Shown here: in pieces, positions 56,546-64,000 of the stretch
How positions within the stretch are numbered: position 1 is the stretch's first letter
Layout: every line of letters begins with the position of its first letter
Assembly: GCF_029240215.1 (NCBI RefSeq)
Contig: NZ_JARBTK010000003.1
Span: forward strand, 248,001-312,000
From: Chryseobacterium sp.
Lineage (GTDB): Bacteria; Bacteroidota; Bacteroidia; Flavobacteriales; Weeksellaceae
Reading direction: 5' to 3'
Length of the DNA stretch: 64,000 nt
Position numbers and translations under genes: made by a program
Notes under the pieces: generated by a model
What the model was told of the DNA's origin: nothing
Seen by the model: the letters and a program-made list of their open reading frames with translations, nothing else
Databases searched by the model: none

Positions 56546-58402
56546 TTATTTTTTACCAGTTAACCATTGGTCTTGAAGCTTCTTTTCAGCTGATGTCGGG
56601 TTTGCTTTAAACTGTAATGTTTCCATTATCATTTTGTCTAAAACCGCCTTTCCTTTAAGATCGATCTTATCAGATTTATCACCGTTTTTTCTCAGAATCG
56701 TTACAGTAACATTTTGTCCGTCTTTGATCGTTTTAGAATAGTTAATAAATTCTTGTACGTTTTGAATATTAATTGTTTTACCGTCCAAAGCAAGCACCTC
56801 ATCAGTAATTTTAAACCCTATACTTTTTGCGAATGGCGACAAAGCTGAGTTTTCGTCAAATACAAAAGTATTGTTTTTATCATTATAACCTGTTTGGTTC
56901 GGATCTTTTATCATCCAGAAAATCGGCGGAGTTTCTTGTTTGTTGATTTCTACACCAACTTGAGATAAATATTCTGCATATGGCGTTGGTTGATTTCCTG
57001 CAATGTATTTATTGTAAAAATCTTTTACTTGAGGATATCCTGTAATAGTCACCAATTCGTCAATCAGTTTGTCATCTTTGAAAGGTTTGTTTTCACCAAA
57101 TCTCTGCGACAGTTTTCTGATCATGTCACGATAACCCATTTCACCGTTTGATAATTTTCTCAGTTCAATATCAAGACACATCGTCAGAAGCGTTCCTTTT
57201 TCGTAAACATTTCTGTACTGATCTTTGTATTCATCCAGCAAAACATTTTTACTCATTACCGTAAACGGCATTGTATCGTTATAGCTTTTTGAATTTTTGA
57301 TTTTATCACTCATTCTCTGAAGAAACTGATCTTTTGTGATTAAACCCTCTTGAATTTGAAATAAATTGGCAAAATATTCAGTTCCGCCTTCATACATCCA
57401 AAGATGCTGAGACATTTTCGGATCTGCATAATCGAAGTAATGAATTTCTTCAGAATGCGTTTTTAGAGGATTTACAGTATGGAAAAACTCGTGAGAAACT
57501 ACATCTACAATCGACTCATCAATGGCTTCTTTCGGCATCATTTCGTGTAAAACTACACTGGTTGATTCATGATGTTCTAATGCTCCGAAACCTTTAATTT
57601 GCGGACCTTCTGTTCCTGCAAGATAAAGCATGATCGCATATTTTTTGTTGGTATTCATGTCTCCCAAAAATTTCTTTTGAGCTACAACCATTTTTTCAAG
57701 ATTTTCTTTAAAATCTGCCGCTTTATATTTTCCTGTTGGTGAATAAACACCCAAAACCAAGTCCATTCCACCAGCATTGAAAGTGATGAAATCAGGTTTT
57801 GAATACATCAAAGGAGAGTCTGTCAGTTTAGCATAATTTGCCAAAGTGAAAGTATCGGTAGCTTCAGATTTATCCTGATCTACCAACGCCGTTGTTCCAT
57901 AGAAATCGGTTGGTTTCTGAATAATCAGTTGATACGGAACATCCTGCATATTATCAATGTACCCAACAAATCCGTGAGTATTGACCATATAAATTTTTCC
58001 TTGCTCAATGTCGGTTCCGGATGGTGAAAATACTGCTTTATGCTTATCGGTATTGTTTTCCTCGTCAAAACTGTCATTTACTAAATATGTTACTTTAGTT
58101 AAAGCCTGGGCATTTTTTAAAGAATATGTATTGTCACCAACTTTTGTAAAAGCCAATTCTTTTCCTTTATTATCTAAAAATTTGATTCCTTCTATGAATC
58201 TTCCGTAATCATCCACAGAATAAGTTCCCGGAACGGTTTTAGGAAAGTGAAATTTCACGTCTCCAGATTTCATTTTCGGAAATTCCATCGTTACGGCAAC
58301 TTTGTCGTCTTTTACGTTTACCAGATCGATGTTTGCTTTGATCGACTGCGCATTAACGAAAGCTGCTGCAAGAATTCCTAAGCTAAGTGCTGTTTTTTTC
58401 AT
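56546..58402 (-). CDS. M61 family metallopeptidase (glycyl aminopeptidase-like) with PDZ domain
   Basis: 618 residues with a signal peptide (KKTALSLGILAAAFVNAQ). The zinc motif VVSHEFFHTVNP is near residue 302, with the Glu ligand in MYEGGTEYFA. An N-terminal beta domain precedes it and a PDZ domain (KSIGFKITDEVLALDGKTI) occupies the C-terminus. M61 enzymes remove N-terminal glycine-type residues; the substrate here is unknown and the place is periplasmic or extracellular. Confidence 0.9.
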   Translation of the reverse strand: MKKTALSLGILAAAFVNAQSIKANIDLVNVKDDKVAVTMEFPKMKSGDVKFHFPKTVPGTYSVDDYGRFIEGIKFLDNKGKELAFTKVGDNTYSLKNAQALTKVTYLVNDSFDEENNTDKHKAVFSPSGTDIEQGKIYMVNTHGFVGYIDNMQDVPYQLIIQKPTDFYGTTALVDQDKSEATDTFTLANYAKLTDSPLMYSKPDFITFNAGGMDLVLGVYSPTGKYKAADFKENLEKMVVAQKKFLGDMNTNKKYAIMLYLAGTEGPQIKGFGALEHHESTSVVLHEMMPKEAIDESIVDVVSHEFFHTVNPLKTHSEEIHYFDYADPKMSQHLWMYEGGTEYFANLFQIQEGLITKDQFLQRMSDKIKNSKSYNDTMPFTVMSKNVLLDEYKDQYRNVYEKGTLLTMCLDIELRKLSNGEMGYRDMIRKLSQRFGENKPFKDDKLIDELVTITGYPQVKDFYNKYIAGNQPTPYAEYLSQVGVEINKQETPPIFWMIKDPNQTGYNDKNNTFVFDENSALSPFAKSIGFKITDEVLALDGKTINIQNVQEFINYSKTIKDGQNVTVTILRKNGDKSDKIDLKGKAVLDKMIMETLQFKANPTSAEKKLQDQWLTGKK

Positions 58403-58506
58403 TAGGTTTATTTTATAGATAAGTAGTTGATAGAAAATTGAATTTGTTACAGAACACCTTTGGTTTTTTGTATTAAAATTTTCATAAAAAGAAATAAAGG
58501 TAATAT

Positions 58507-60138
58507 TTACTGCATCTTATTATATCTCACATAATAATTCTTATTAAACTCGACAGGAGTTCCGTTTTTCAGTGAAGTTTTCTGCCAGGATTCAGTAGGA
58601 GAAATCGTCTGATCACCAAATTTTACAGGAAGATTCAGATTTTTTACCACGTTGGTGAAACGGTATTTCAGTTCCGTTCCCTTCTGAGAATATTCTAAAA
58701 CCGGAACTTTTGTTGTTCTTAAATATTGATTAAAAACGCTTGAAAAATCAATCCCTGATTTCTCAGAAATGTACTTTTCAATCTGTTCGGTGGTTACGGT
58801 TTGATGGTAAAAATCTTTATTCAAGCCTCTTAAAATCTGTCTGAATCTTTCATCATTATTGATAACCTGTCTTATGGTGTGAAGCATACTTGCGCCTTTC
58901 GGATACATATCGCCGCTTCCTTCATTTCGTACGCCATATTTTCCGATGATCGGAATGTCGTTGGCAATATTATTCTGAATTCCCTGAGCGTAAATATCTG
59001 CAGATTTTTTATCCATATAATTTTCTGTGAAAAGCACTTCAGAATACATGGTAAAACTCTCATGAATCCACATATCAGCCTGGTCTTTTGCAGTAATATT
59101 GTTGGCAAACCATTCGTGACCGCTTTCGTGAATGATGATGTAATCCCAGTTTAAGCCGACTCCTGTTCCGGAAAGATCATTCCCTAAGTATCCGTTCACA
59201 TATTGGTTTCCGTAGGCAATATTGCTTTGGTGTTCCATTCCTAAGTACGGTGAATCTACCAATTTGTAAGAATCTTCGTAAAAAGGGTAAGGTCCGAACC
59301 AATATTCAAAGGCTTTTAGCATTGGTTTTACCTGCTGAAACTGTTTTTTTGCTTTATCTAAATTATAATCGATGACCCAATAATCAAGATCAAGTTTTCC
59401 CTTTTCGCCGTTATAAGAATCTTTAAAATTGACATATTTTCCAATATTCGGAATGATAGAATAGGCATTAATCGGATTTTTAACTTCCCACGTGAAAATG
59501 TTTTTCCCGTTTTCGATCTTTTTTTCTGTCAGTTTTCCGTTTCCGATTCCTACCAAATCTGGTGGAGTTATAATTTTCATTACAATTCCGTTTTCCGGTT
59601 CGTCACTCCAAATGTCTTTTACCGGAAGCCAGATAGAAGCGCCGATTCCTTCATCAGCAACACTCATCCACGGATTTCCCTTTTCGTCCTGAGTGAAAAC
59701 CCAACCTCCGTCCCAAGGCGCATTTTGTGCAATTGTGGGATTTCCGGAATATATTACGTCAATCGTATATTTTTCTCCTTTTTTGAAATTTTTATTGGCT
59801 GTAATAAATATGAAGTCGCCATCTCTTTTAAAATCATTTTTTGTAGGGAAACTGCATTCTATTTTATCGGCTTTCATTGGTCTTTGAAGATCGATTTGAA
59901 AGACAGGATTTGTAACATCTCTTATGATTTCAAAACTGATTGTATTGTTTCCTTTTATGCTTTTCTGAGCAAAATCGGGTTCTACCGACAATTCATATTT
60001 TCTGACATCCCAAAAATTCCTGAATTCTGTGTTTGAACCTTTTAAAGTATCTTGTTTTGTAAAGGTTTTATTTTGTTCAAAAAACTGCCCGAAAGCTAAT
60101 CCTGAAGTAAATAATATAGAGTATGGAATTTTTTTCAT
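58507..60138 (-). CDS. M1 family metallopeptidase
   Basis: 543 residues with signal peptide (KKIPYSILFTSGLAFGQ). The M1 signature is IIIHESGHEWFANN near residue 335, and the second ligand Glu in WIHESFTMYSEV. The N-terminal beta domain recognises substrate and a Gly-rich region (LGMEHQSNIAYGN) resembles the GAMEN motif as GMEH. It cleaves N-terminal residues from peptides. It follows the M61 gene on the same strand; a -7-like TATTTTTG is on the minus strand at 60162-60169. Confidence 0.92.
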   Translation of the reverse strand: MKKIPYSILFTSGLAFGQFFEQNKTFTKQDTLKGSNTEFRNFWDVRKYELSVEPDFAQKSIKGNNTISFEIIRDVTNPVFQIDLQRPMKADKIECSFPTKNDFKRDGDFIFITANKNFKKGEKYTIDVIYSGNPTIAQNAPWDGGWVFTQDEKGNPWMSVADEGIGASIWLPVKDIWSDEPENGIVMKIITPPDLVGIGNGKLTEKKIENGKNIFTWEVKNPINAYSIIPNIGKYVNFKDSYNGEKGKLDLDYWVIDYNLDKAKKQFQQVKPMLKAFEYWFGPYPFYEDSYKLVDSPYLGMEHQSNIAYGNQYVNGYLGNDLSGTGVGLNWDYIIIHESGHEWFANNITAKDQADMWIHESFTMYSEVLFTENYMDKKSADIYAQGIQNNIANDIPIIGKYGVRNEGSGDMYPKGASMLHTIRQVINNDERFRQILRGLNKDFYHQTVTTEQIEKYISEKSGIDFSSVFNQYLRTTKVPVLEYSQKGTELKYRFTNVVKNLNLPVKFGDQTISPTESWQKTSLKNGTPVEFNKNYYVRYNKMQ

Positions 60139-60194
60139 AAGATGTCAAATTTTGCCGTTTTCAAAAATATAAAATTTAATTTCAATAATCTATA

Positions 60195-60593
60195 TCAATG
60201 AATGAAATATATGATCCAAAAAACGAAACTAATGTAGATCCAAAGCATTGAAAAGATGATATGTACCGTTGTTTCAAACAATTTGCCTTTCCACAATTTT
60301 GATGAATATCCGAAAAACTGAATGATCAGTCGGGCAGTCCAGAAAATTGCTAATCCGAATATTATTTTTTTACCGAGATTGGTTTCAATTAATTCATTTG
60401 CAGAGGTGAGACAGAGTAAACCCATTAAAAATACGGTCAAAGCAATGAAAATAGTGTGAACTTTCATGATCTGACGGTTGATCAAACTCAATGATCTGAA
60501 TTCTTTTTCCCATTCAAAATATTTAGGAAAAATAATATGAATCAATGCTAAAACAATGAAAATAATCCCGATGACAATTAAATGAATATGCAT
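60195..60593 (-). CDS. Four-helix membrane protein, unknown
   Basis: 132 residues with four membrane helices (LIVIGIIFIVLALIHIIF, MKVHTIFIALTVFLMGLLCL, IIFGLAIFWTARLIIQFF, TTVHIIFSMLWIYISFVFWI). No signature I can name. It lies 12 bp downstream of the methyltransferase gene and is probably the last of the operon DoxX-DUF2071-methyltransferase. Confidence 0.75.
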   Translation of the reverse strand: MHIHLIVIGIIFIVLALIHIIFPKYFEWEKEFRSLSLINRQIMKVHTIFIALTVFLMGLLCLTSANELIETNLGKKIIFGLAIFWTARLIIQFFGYSSKLWKGKLFETTVHIIFSMLWIYISFVFWIIYFIH

Positions 60594-60605
60594 TATAAAG
60601 AATTT

Positions 60606-61358
60606 TTAAGGTTTGCAGATAAAAATGGACATAAAGGGGGTAAACTTTACTTCTTCAAAAGTTTTAAAACCGGAAGCTTTAAAAGCATTTCTCCAGACTT
60701 TTTTAGAGAAAAAATGGGTAAATCCTACAGAGAAGGCTAAGAAATTCGGAAAATCACGTAAATGTTCTACCATAATAATCTCTCCTTTAGGCTTGCATAC
60801 ACGATGACATTCCTTTAAAAATTGAATTTTCTCTTCATTTGATCTGATCTCGTGCACAGCTGAAAGTAAAAAAATGAGATCAACAGAATCGTCATTCATT
60901 GCTATTGAATTTGATTGCATCTGTTGTGTGTCGGGATAAACCAGACTTACTTTTCTTGCTCTGATAATTGCCGGTTCGGTATGTCTATCCGCATCATAAA
61001 AATCAAAAACCTTCAGATTGGCATTCGGAAAATTGTTTTTAATAATAAAGCTGGTTTCGTCAAAACCTGCATTGATGTTGAGTATTTGCTTCAAATTTGA
61101 TTTGTCGATTGAGCAATCTTTCAGCCATTTAAAATCATAATATCCTGAAAAGTCATAAACATATGCTGAGACAATTAACGGCATGACCAATCCGTAAATG
61201 AATGCAGCGACGATGATCCAAAACAGAATATCTGACCAGCCTAAGATTTGGTGACTGATGATAATTAAAGCTAAAATTCCGATTCCAATGATATAGAAAT
61301 GTCGGTTAAAGCTTAAAATATTCAAAACACCCTGAAATTTTCTTCTGTTTATTTCCAT
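60606..61358 (-). CDS. Membrane-anchored SAM-dependent methyltransferase
   Basis: 250 residues. Two N-terminal membrane helices (FYIIGIGILALIIISHQIL, FWIIVAAFIYGLVMPLIVSA) precede a class I methyltransferase: ILNINAGFDETSFIIKN (motif I, near residue 90, a variant without the usual D/E-x-G-x-G-x-G), VDLIFLLSAVHEIRSNEEK and PKGEIIMVEHLRDFPN. The substrate is unknown. It overlaps the DUF2071 gene by 10 bp, so they are coupled. Confidence 0.83.
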   Translation of the reverse strand: MEINRRKFQGVLNILSFNRHFYIIGIGILALIIISHQILGWSDILFWIIVAAFIYGLVMPLIVSAYVYDFSGYYDFKWLKDCSIDKSNLKQILNINAGFDETSFIIKNNFPNANLKVFDFYDADRHTEPAIIRARKVSLVYPDTQQMQSNSIAMNDDSVDLIFLLSAVHEIRSNEEKIQFLKECHRVCKPKGEIIMVEHLRDFPNFLAFSVGFTHFFSKKVWRNAFKASGFKTFEEVKFTPFMSIFICKP

Positions 61359-62086
61359 GATTCTATTTTTCCTTTTTTCCAGTAATATGGAATGTTTTTA
61401 ATGATAAAAGCGTTGGCTAAGATTTGATTTTTAAGCTGTAAAGTATTTAAAAATTCAAATTGATAGTCCAAAACTTTCACAGGTTTGGGTATCCAGTTTT
61501 GTCTTACGCCTTCAATGATCAGAACTTCTTTTGTTTTTTCGTTATAGGTGAAAGTGAACGGTAACGGTCCTGCAAATCGTCTTGCTTCTTTCCAGTCTGC
61601 GAACGGAGAATTTTTAGGAAGAGAAACATTTTCTTCGGTTTGACTCAGTTTCACATTGAATTTTGACTGAATTGAATGAATTTCTCTTAAATTTTCTTTT
61701 TCAGTTTGCTGAATATCGGTTGTCGTATAATTGTAATGGGTGAAAATATTTCCCATGAGTTCCATTTTCCTTTTATCGGTTTCAGATTTTAGAATGTATA
61801 AACCACGTAACTTTTTACCCGTATTATTGGTATACCGTACAAATATGCGATAGCCAATCAGGAAAAAATCGTTTCCGAGAAATTTCAGAAAACCTTTCGG
61901 GCGTAAATCTTTTGTCTGAACCATTGCTGCAGCTACAAAAGCCCATTTGTCCTGAAAAGTATCCAACTCCAGACATTCAGGAATAAGATGCTGTAATTCT
62001 TCTTTCGGAACTGCAAATGTAAAAACAAGCGAACTTTCAAAAAAAGCTTCTACAGCAAACGGATGGTTTTTTAAAAATTTCAGCAT
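61349..62086 (-). CDS. DUF2071 family protein
   Basis: 245 residues. Starts KFLKNHPFAVEAFFESSLVFTFAVPKEELQHLIPECLELD, shown as residues 3-42, then WAFVAAAMVQTKDLRPKGF and FTYNEKTKEVLIIEG. This is the DUF2071 (COG3361) family, a soluble fold near acetoacetate decarboxylase-like proteins; no activity known. It overlaps DoxX by 7 bp and the methyltransferase by 10 bp, in a tight operon. Confidence 0.85.
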   Translation of the reverse strand: MLKFLKNHPFAVEAFFESSLVFTFAVPKEELQHLIPECLELDTFQDKWAFVAAAMVQTKDLRPKGFLKFLGNDFFLIGYRIFVRYTNNTGKKLRGLYILKSETDKRKMELMGNIFTHYNYTTTDIQQTEKENLREIHSIQSKFNVKLSQTEENVSLPKNSPFADWKEARRFAGPLPFTFTYNEKTKEVLIIEGVRQNWIPKPVKVLDYQFEFLNTLQLKNQILANAFIIKNIPYYWKKGKIESWK

Positions 62087-62463
62087 GATATTGAAGTTTT
62101 AGTTTTTAAATAAAATTCATTAAAGTAAATGAGAAGAATAAAAAGGAAAGCGAAAAGTGAATTGTAATGACCCCAGAGTAATAAGTCAGGAACTACAATA
62201 AATTCTAGTATATTCATGAATGCAATGACGATGATTTGTATGACTGAATTAAGTTTTGATTTAATTCCTGATAAAATCCATACCGCCATGATTATTTCTG
62301 AAAATCCGATGAGGACAGTTAAAAATCTTGAATGGTCGTGGCTTAGAATTCTTGAAACAATTTCCTCGTGACGAGGAACAAAGTTCAGAACTTTACAAAT
62401 AAGACCGTTAATGAGCCAGACCGCTGCAATGAAATAACGTAAGATCTTATAAATTTTATTCAT
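62080..62463 (-). CDS. DoxX-like membrane protein
   Basis: 127 residues with four membrane helices, FIAAVWLINGLICKVLNF near residue 11, TVLIGFSEIIMAVWILSG near 49 (the conserved G-x-x-E of DoxX), and two more at the end. DoxX family members take part in redox or sulfur metabolism; this one is not specific. First gene of the operon with DUF2071 and the methyltransferase. Confidence 0.82.
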   Translation of the reverse strand: MNKIYKILRYFIAAVWLINGLICKVLNFVPRHEEIVSRILSHDHSRFLTVLIGFSEIIMAVWILSGIKSKLNSVIQIIVIAFMNILEFIVVPDLLLWGHYNSLFAFLFILLIYFNEFYLKTKTSISC

Positions 62464-62608
62464 TTTAAAAGTGTTTTAATTTCTAAACAAATATAAATAA
62501 AACTTTTTGAACTTTCAGTAATTATTGAAAATTAATTATAAAAAAATAATTTATCAGATTTTTAGTCCAATAAACTATTTATTTTTTAATTATATTTTAT
62601 GATCAATT

Positions 62609-63433
62609 TTATCTTACAGCAGGAAGTTTTGCTTCTCTTTTCTGAACTTTTTTATAAGTGTAAGCACACATTAAAATACTGAATTCATAGAGGAAAAGAA
62701 GCGGTAAAGCTGCCATCATCATACTCAAAACGTCGGCAGGAGTGATAATTGCGGCAACGACCATGATTAAAACAATTGCGTGTCTTCTGTATTTTTTCAT
62801 GAAAGCAGGATTCAAAATTCCGATGCTTGTTAGGAAATAGATTAAAACGGGGAAAAGAAAAACCACACCCATTCCTAAAACTACCTGCAGGAAAAGAGTT
62901 GTATAATCACTCAAATCGTAAAGTGGAATGATAATGTCTGAAATTTTAAAAATAACTCCAAAATTTACTGCAAATGGTAATATTAAATAATATCCGCACA
63001 AAACTCCCGTCATAAAAAGAATCCACACAGAATTGATAATAAAGATTGAGTTTTTTCTTTCATTTGGGTGTAAAGCCGGACTGATAAATCGCCATAATTC
63101 CCAGACAATGTAAGGAAAACCAATTACAAGACCGCCAAAAATAGAAACCGCCATCATCACATTAAACTGTTGATATAATCTCTGTACACGCACCGGAAAT
63201 TCTTTGGGAAGTTCAATACTGTCTTCACCCAAAATCATTCTGGAAAAATGATTAACAATTTTAAAAGTAGGAAAATCATTTCTGGTAGGTCCGAAAAAAA
63301 CGTGATCCATAATCCAGTTGATGTTGAATCCAACGACTACGGCAGCAATAATAATAGCGATAATTGAACGGATAAGATGACCTCTCAGTTCACCAATATG
63401 CCCAAAAAAGGACATTTCTTTACCTTCACTCAC
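62609..63433 (-). CDS. tatC: Twin-arginine translocase subunit TatC
   Basis: 274 residues with six membrane helices; the conserved start MSFFGHIGELRGHLIRSI (short N-terminal Glu site), FPYIVWELWRFISPALHPNERK near residue 110, and ITPADVLSMMMAALPLLFLYE near 235 are diagnostic. TatC binds the twin-arginine signals of folded exported proteins. The frame starts GTG at 63433; the ATG seven codons in (63415) is possible as well. A -7-like TAAATTTG lies on the minus strand at 63454-63461. TatA/B genes are not in the window. Confidence 0.95.
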   Translation of the reverse strand: MSEGKEMSFFGHIGELRGHLIRSIIAIIIAAVVVGFNINWIMDHVFFGPTRNDFPTFKIVNHFSRMILGEDSIELPKEFPVRVQRLYQQFNVMMAVSIFGGLVIGFPYIVWELWRFISPALHPNERKNSIFIINSVWILFMTGVLCGYYLILPFAVNFGVIFKISDIIIPLYDLSDYTTLFLQVVLGMGVVFLFPVLIYFLTSIGILNPAFMKKYRRHAIVLIMVVAAIITPADVLSMMMAALPLLFLYEFSILMCAYTYKKVQKREAKLPAVR

Positions 63434-63520
63434 AGATTTTTTTTTAATGTTGTCAAATTTATGAAAAAGATGTTACAAATCGGAAAATAGAATTTCGAAG
63501 GTTAATCTTTTAATTTTTAT

Positions 63521-64000
63521 CTAATTAATTCCTTCGTCCAAAAGTTTATGAATATCAATAATCCCAAAATACTGACCGTTGTCGGTAACAATCAGCTGTC
63601 CGATATTGTTGTCTTTTAAAAGTTTCATCGCTGCTTTTGCCAAAAAATCCTTTTCAATGGTTTTAGGATTTGCAGACATGATATCTTTAGCCAAAACTTT
63701 AGAAATATCGTCACCGTTCAGCAACATTCTACGCAAATCTCCATCAGTGATGACCCCAACGATTTTTTCTTCGTTCGTGACAACCGTAATTCCGTGGCTT
63801 GAAGCACTGATCGAGATAATTACGTCTCTGATTGAAGATTCTTCAGTAACCTGAGGTTTTTGTGATGAAACAAACTGCTCAACTCTTGCCGTTAAATTTT
63901 TACCCAAACTTCCACCGGGATGAAATTTTGCAAAATCATTTTCTTTGAAATCATTAAGCTCCATTAAACAGATTGCCAAAGCGTCTCCTAAGGCCATTTG
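63521..64000 (-). CDS. kdsD: Arabinose-5-phosphate isomerase KdsD, 5' truncated by window edge
   Basis: The last 159 residues of a KpsF/GutQ-type isomerase that makes arabinose-5-phosphate for Kdo in lipopolysaccharide. The end of the SIS domain is visible (QMALGDALAICLMELNDF and FHPGGSLGKNLT), followed by two CBS domains (ITSASSHGITVV..., DLRRMLLNGDD and AAMKLLKDNNIGQLIVTDNGQ). The frame stays open to the window edge, so the ATG at 63997 is internal. It precedes tatC by about 90 bp on the same strand. Confidence 0.92.
   Translation of the reverse strand, partial: QMALGDALAICLMELNDFKENDFAKFHPGGSLGKNLTARVEQFVSSQKPQVTEESSIRDVIISISASSHGITVVTNEEKIVGVITDGDLRRMLLNGDDISKVLAKDIMSANPKTIEKDFLAKAAMKLLKDNNIGQLIVTDNGQYFGIIDIHKLLDEGIN

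Overview
This window comes from a low-GC member of the Bacteroidota, most likely Chryseobacterium or a close relative in the Weeksellaceae. The evidence is the AT-rich coding style, promoters with the Bacteroidota -7 element TAnnTTTG (for example before ychF, parE, the tRNAs and blaI), a type II-C CRISPR locus with 47-bp repeats, and lineage families such as GLPGLI, DUF6266 and MG2/TonB-plug proteins. No plasmid or prophage structure is visible; it reads as chromosome.

Layout. (1) 1-7487: a type II-C CRISPR-Cas locus: the 3' three quarters of cas9 (its start lies outside the window), cas1, cas2, a strong terminator, and an array of 42 repeat units, four of which are involved in rearrangements. 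(2) 7496-12438: two tandem paralogous secreted proteins (MG2 plus TonB-plug domains), whose 3' end touches the array. (3) 12759-15551: a decaying accessory patch: an HTH gene broken by a frameshift, a DUF6266 gene with one nonsense codon, REP-like palindromes around a small GIY-YIG gene, and an exonuclease-BRCT gene. (4) 15601-27831: a defence island. A type I restriction-modification system (hsdM, hsdS, hsdR) is interrupted between hsdS and hsdR by a RADAR-like module: rdrA, split into two frames at a -1 shift, and rdrB, an adenosine deaminase. A HARE-HTH/PD-ExK-like gene follows hsdR.

(5) 27857-41523: mostly single genes: DUF1294, PfpI/DJ-1, bipA, a GHL10 lipoprotein, ferritin, a lone OLD-like ATPase/TOPRIM gene, ychF, a TSP3-repeat lipoprotein, an AraC regulator, an SDR and an aminotransferase. 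(6) 41665-50363: the topoisomerase IV pair parE/parC with a membrane protein between them, a rhomboid protease, then a minus-strand operon prmC-yaaA-CPBP-tsaC. (7) 50411-50786: three tandem initiator tRNA genes with a clear promoter and terminator. (8) 51026-56484: an NTF2-like protein, a secreted protein, and a BlaI/BlaR1 sensor operon that also carries two GLPGLI proteins, with a palindromic operator placed at the predicted start of transcription. (9) 56546-64000: minus-strand genes for M61 and M1 peptidases, a membrane/methyltransferase/DUF2071/DoxX operon, tatC, and the 3' part of kdsD.

The most notable feature is the concentration of phage defence (Cas9, type I RM, RADAR, the HARE protein and the OLD-like gene), with RADAR nested inside the hsd locus and its ATPase encoded in two overlapping-phase frames at a CCCAAAA sequence.
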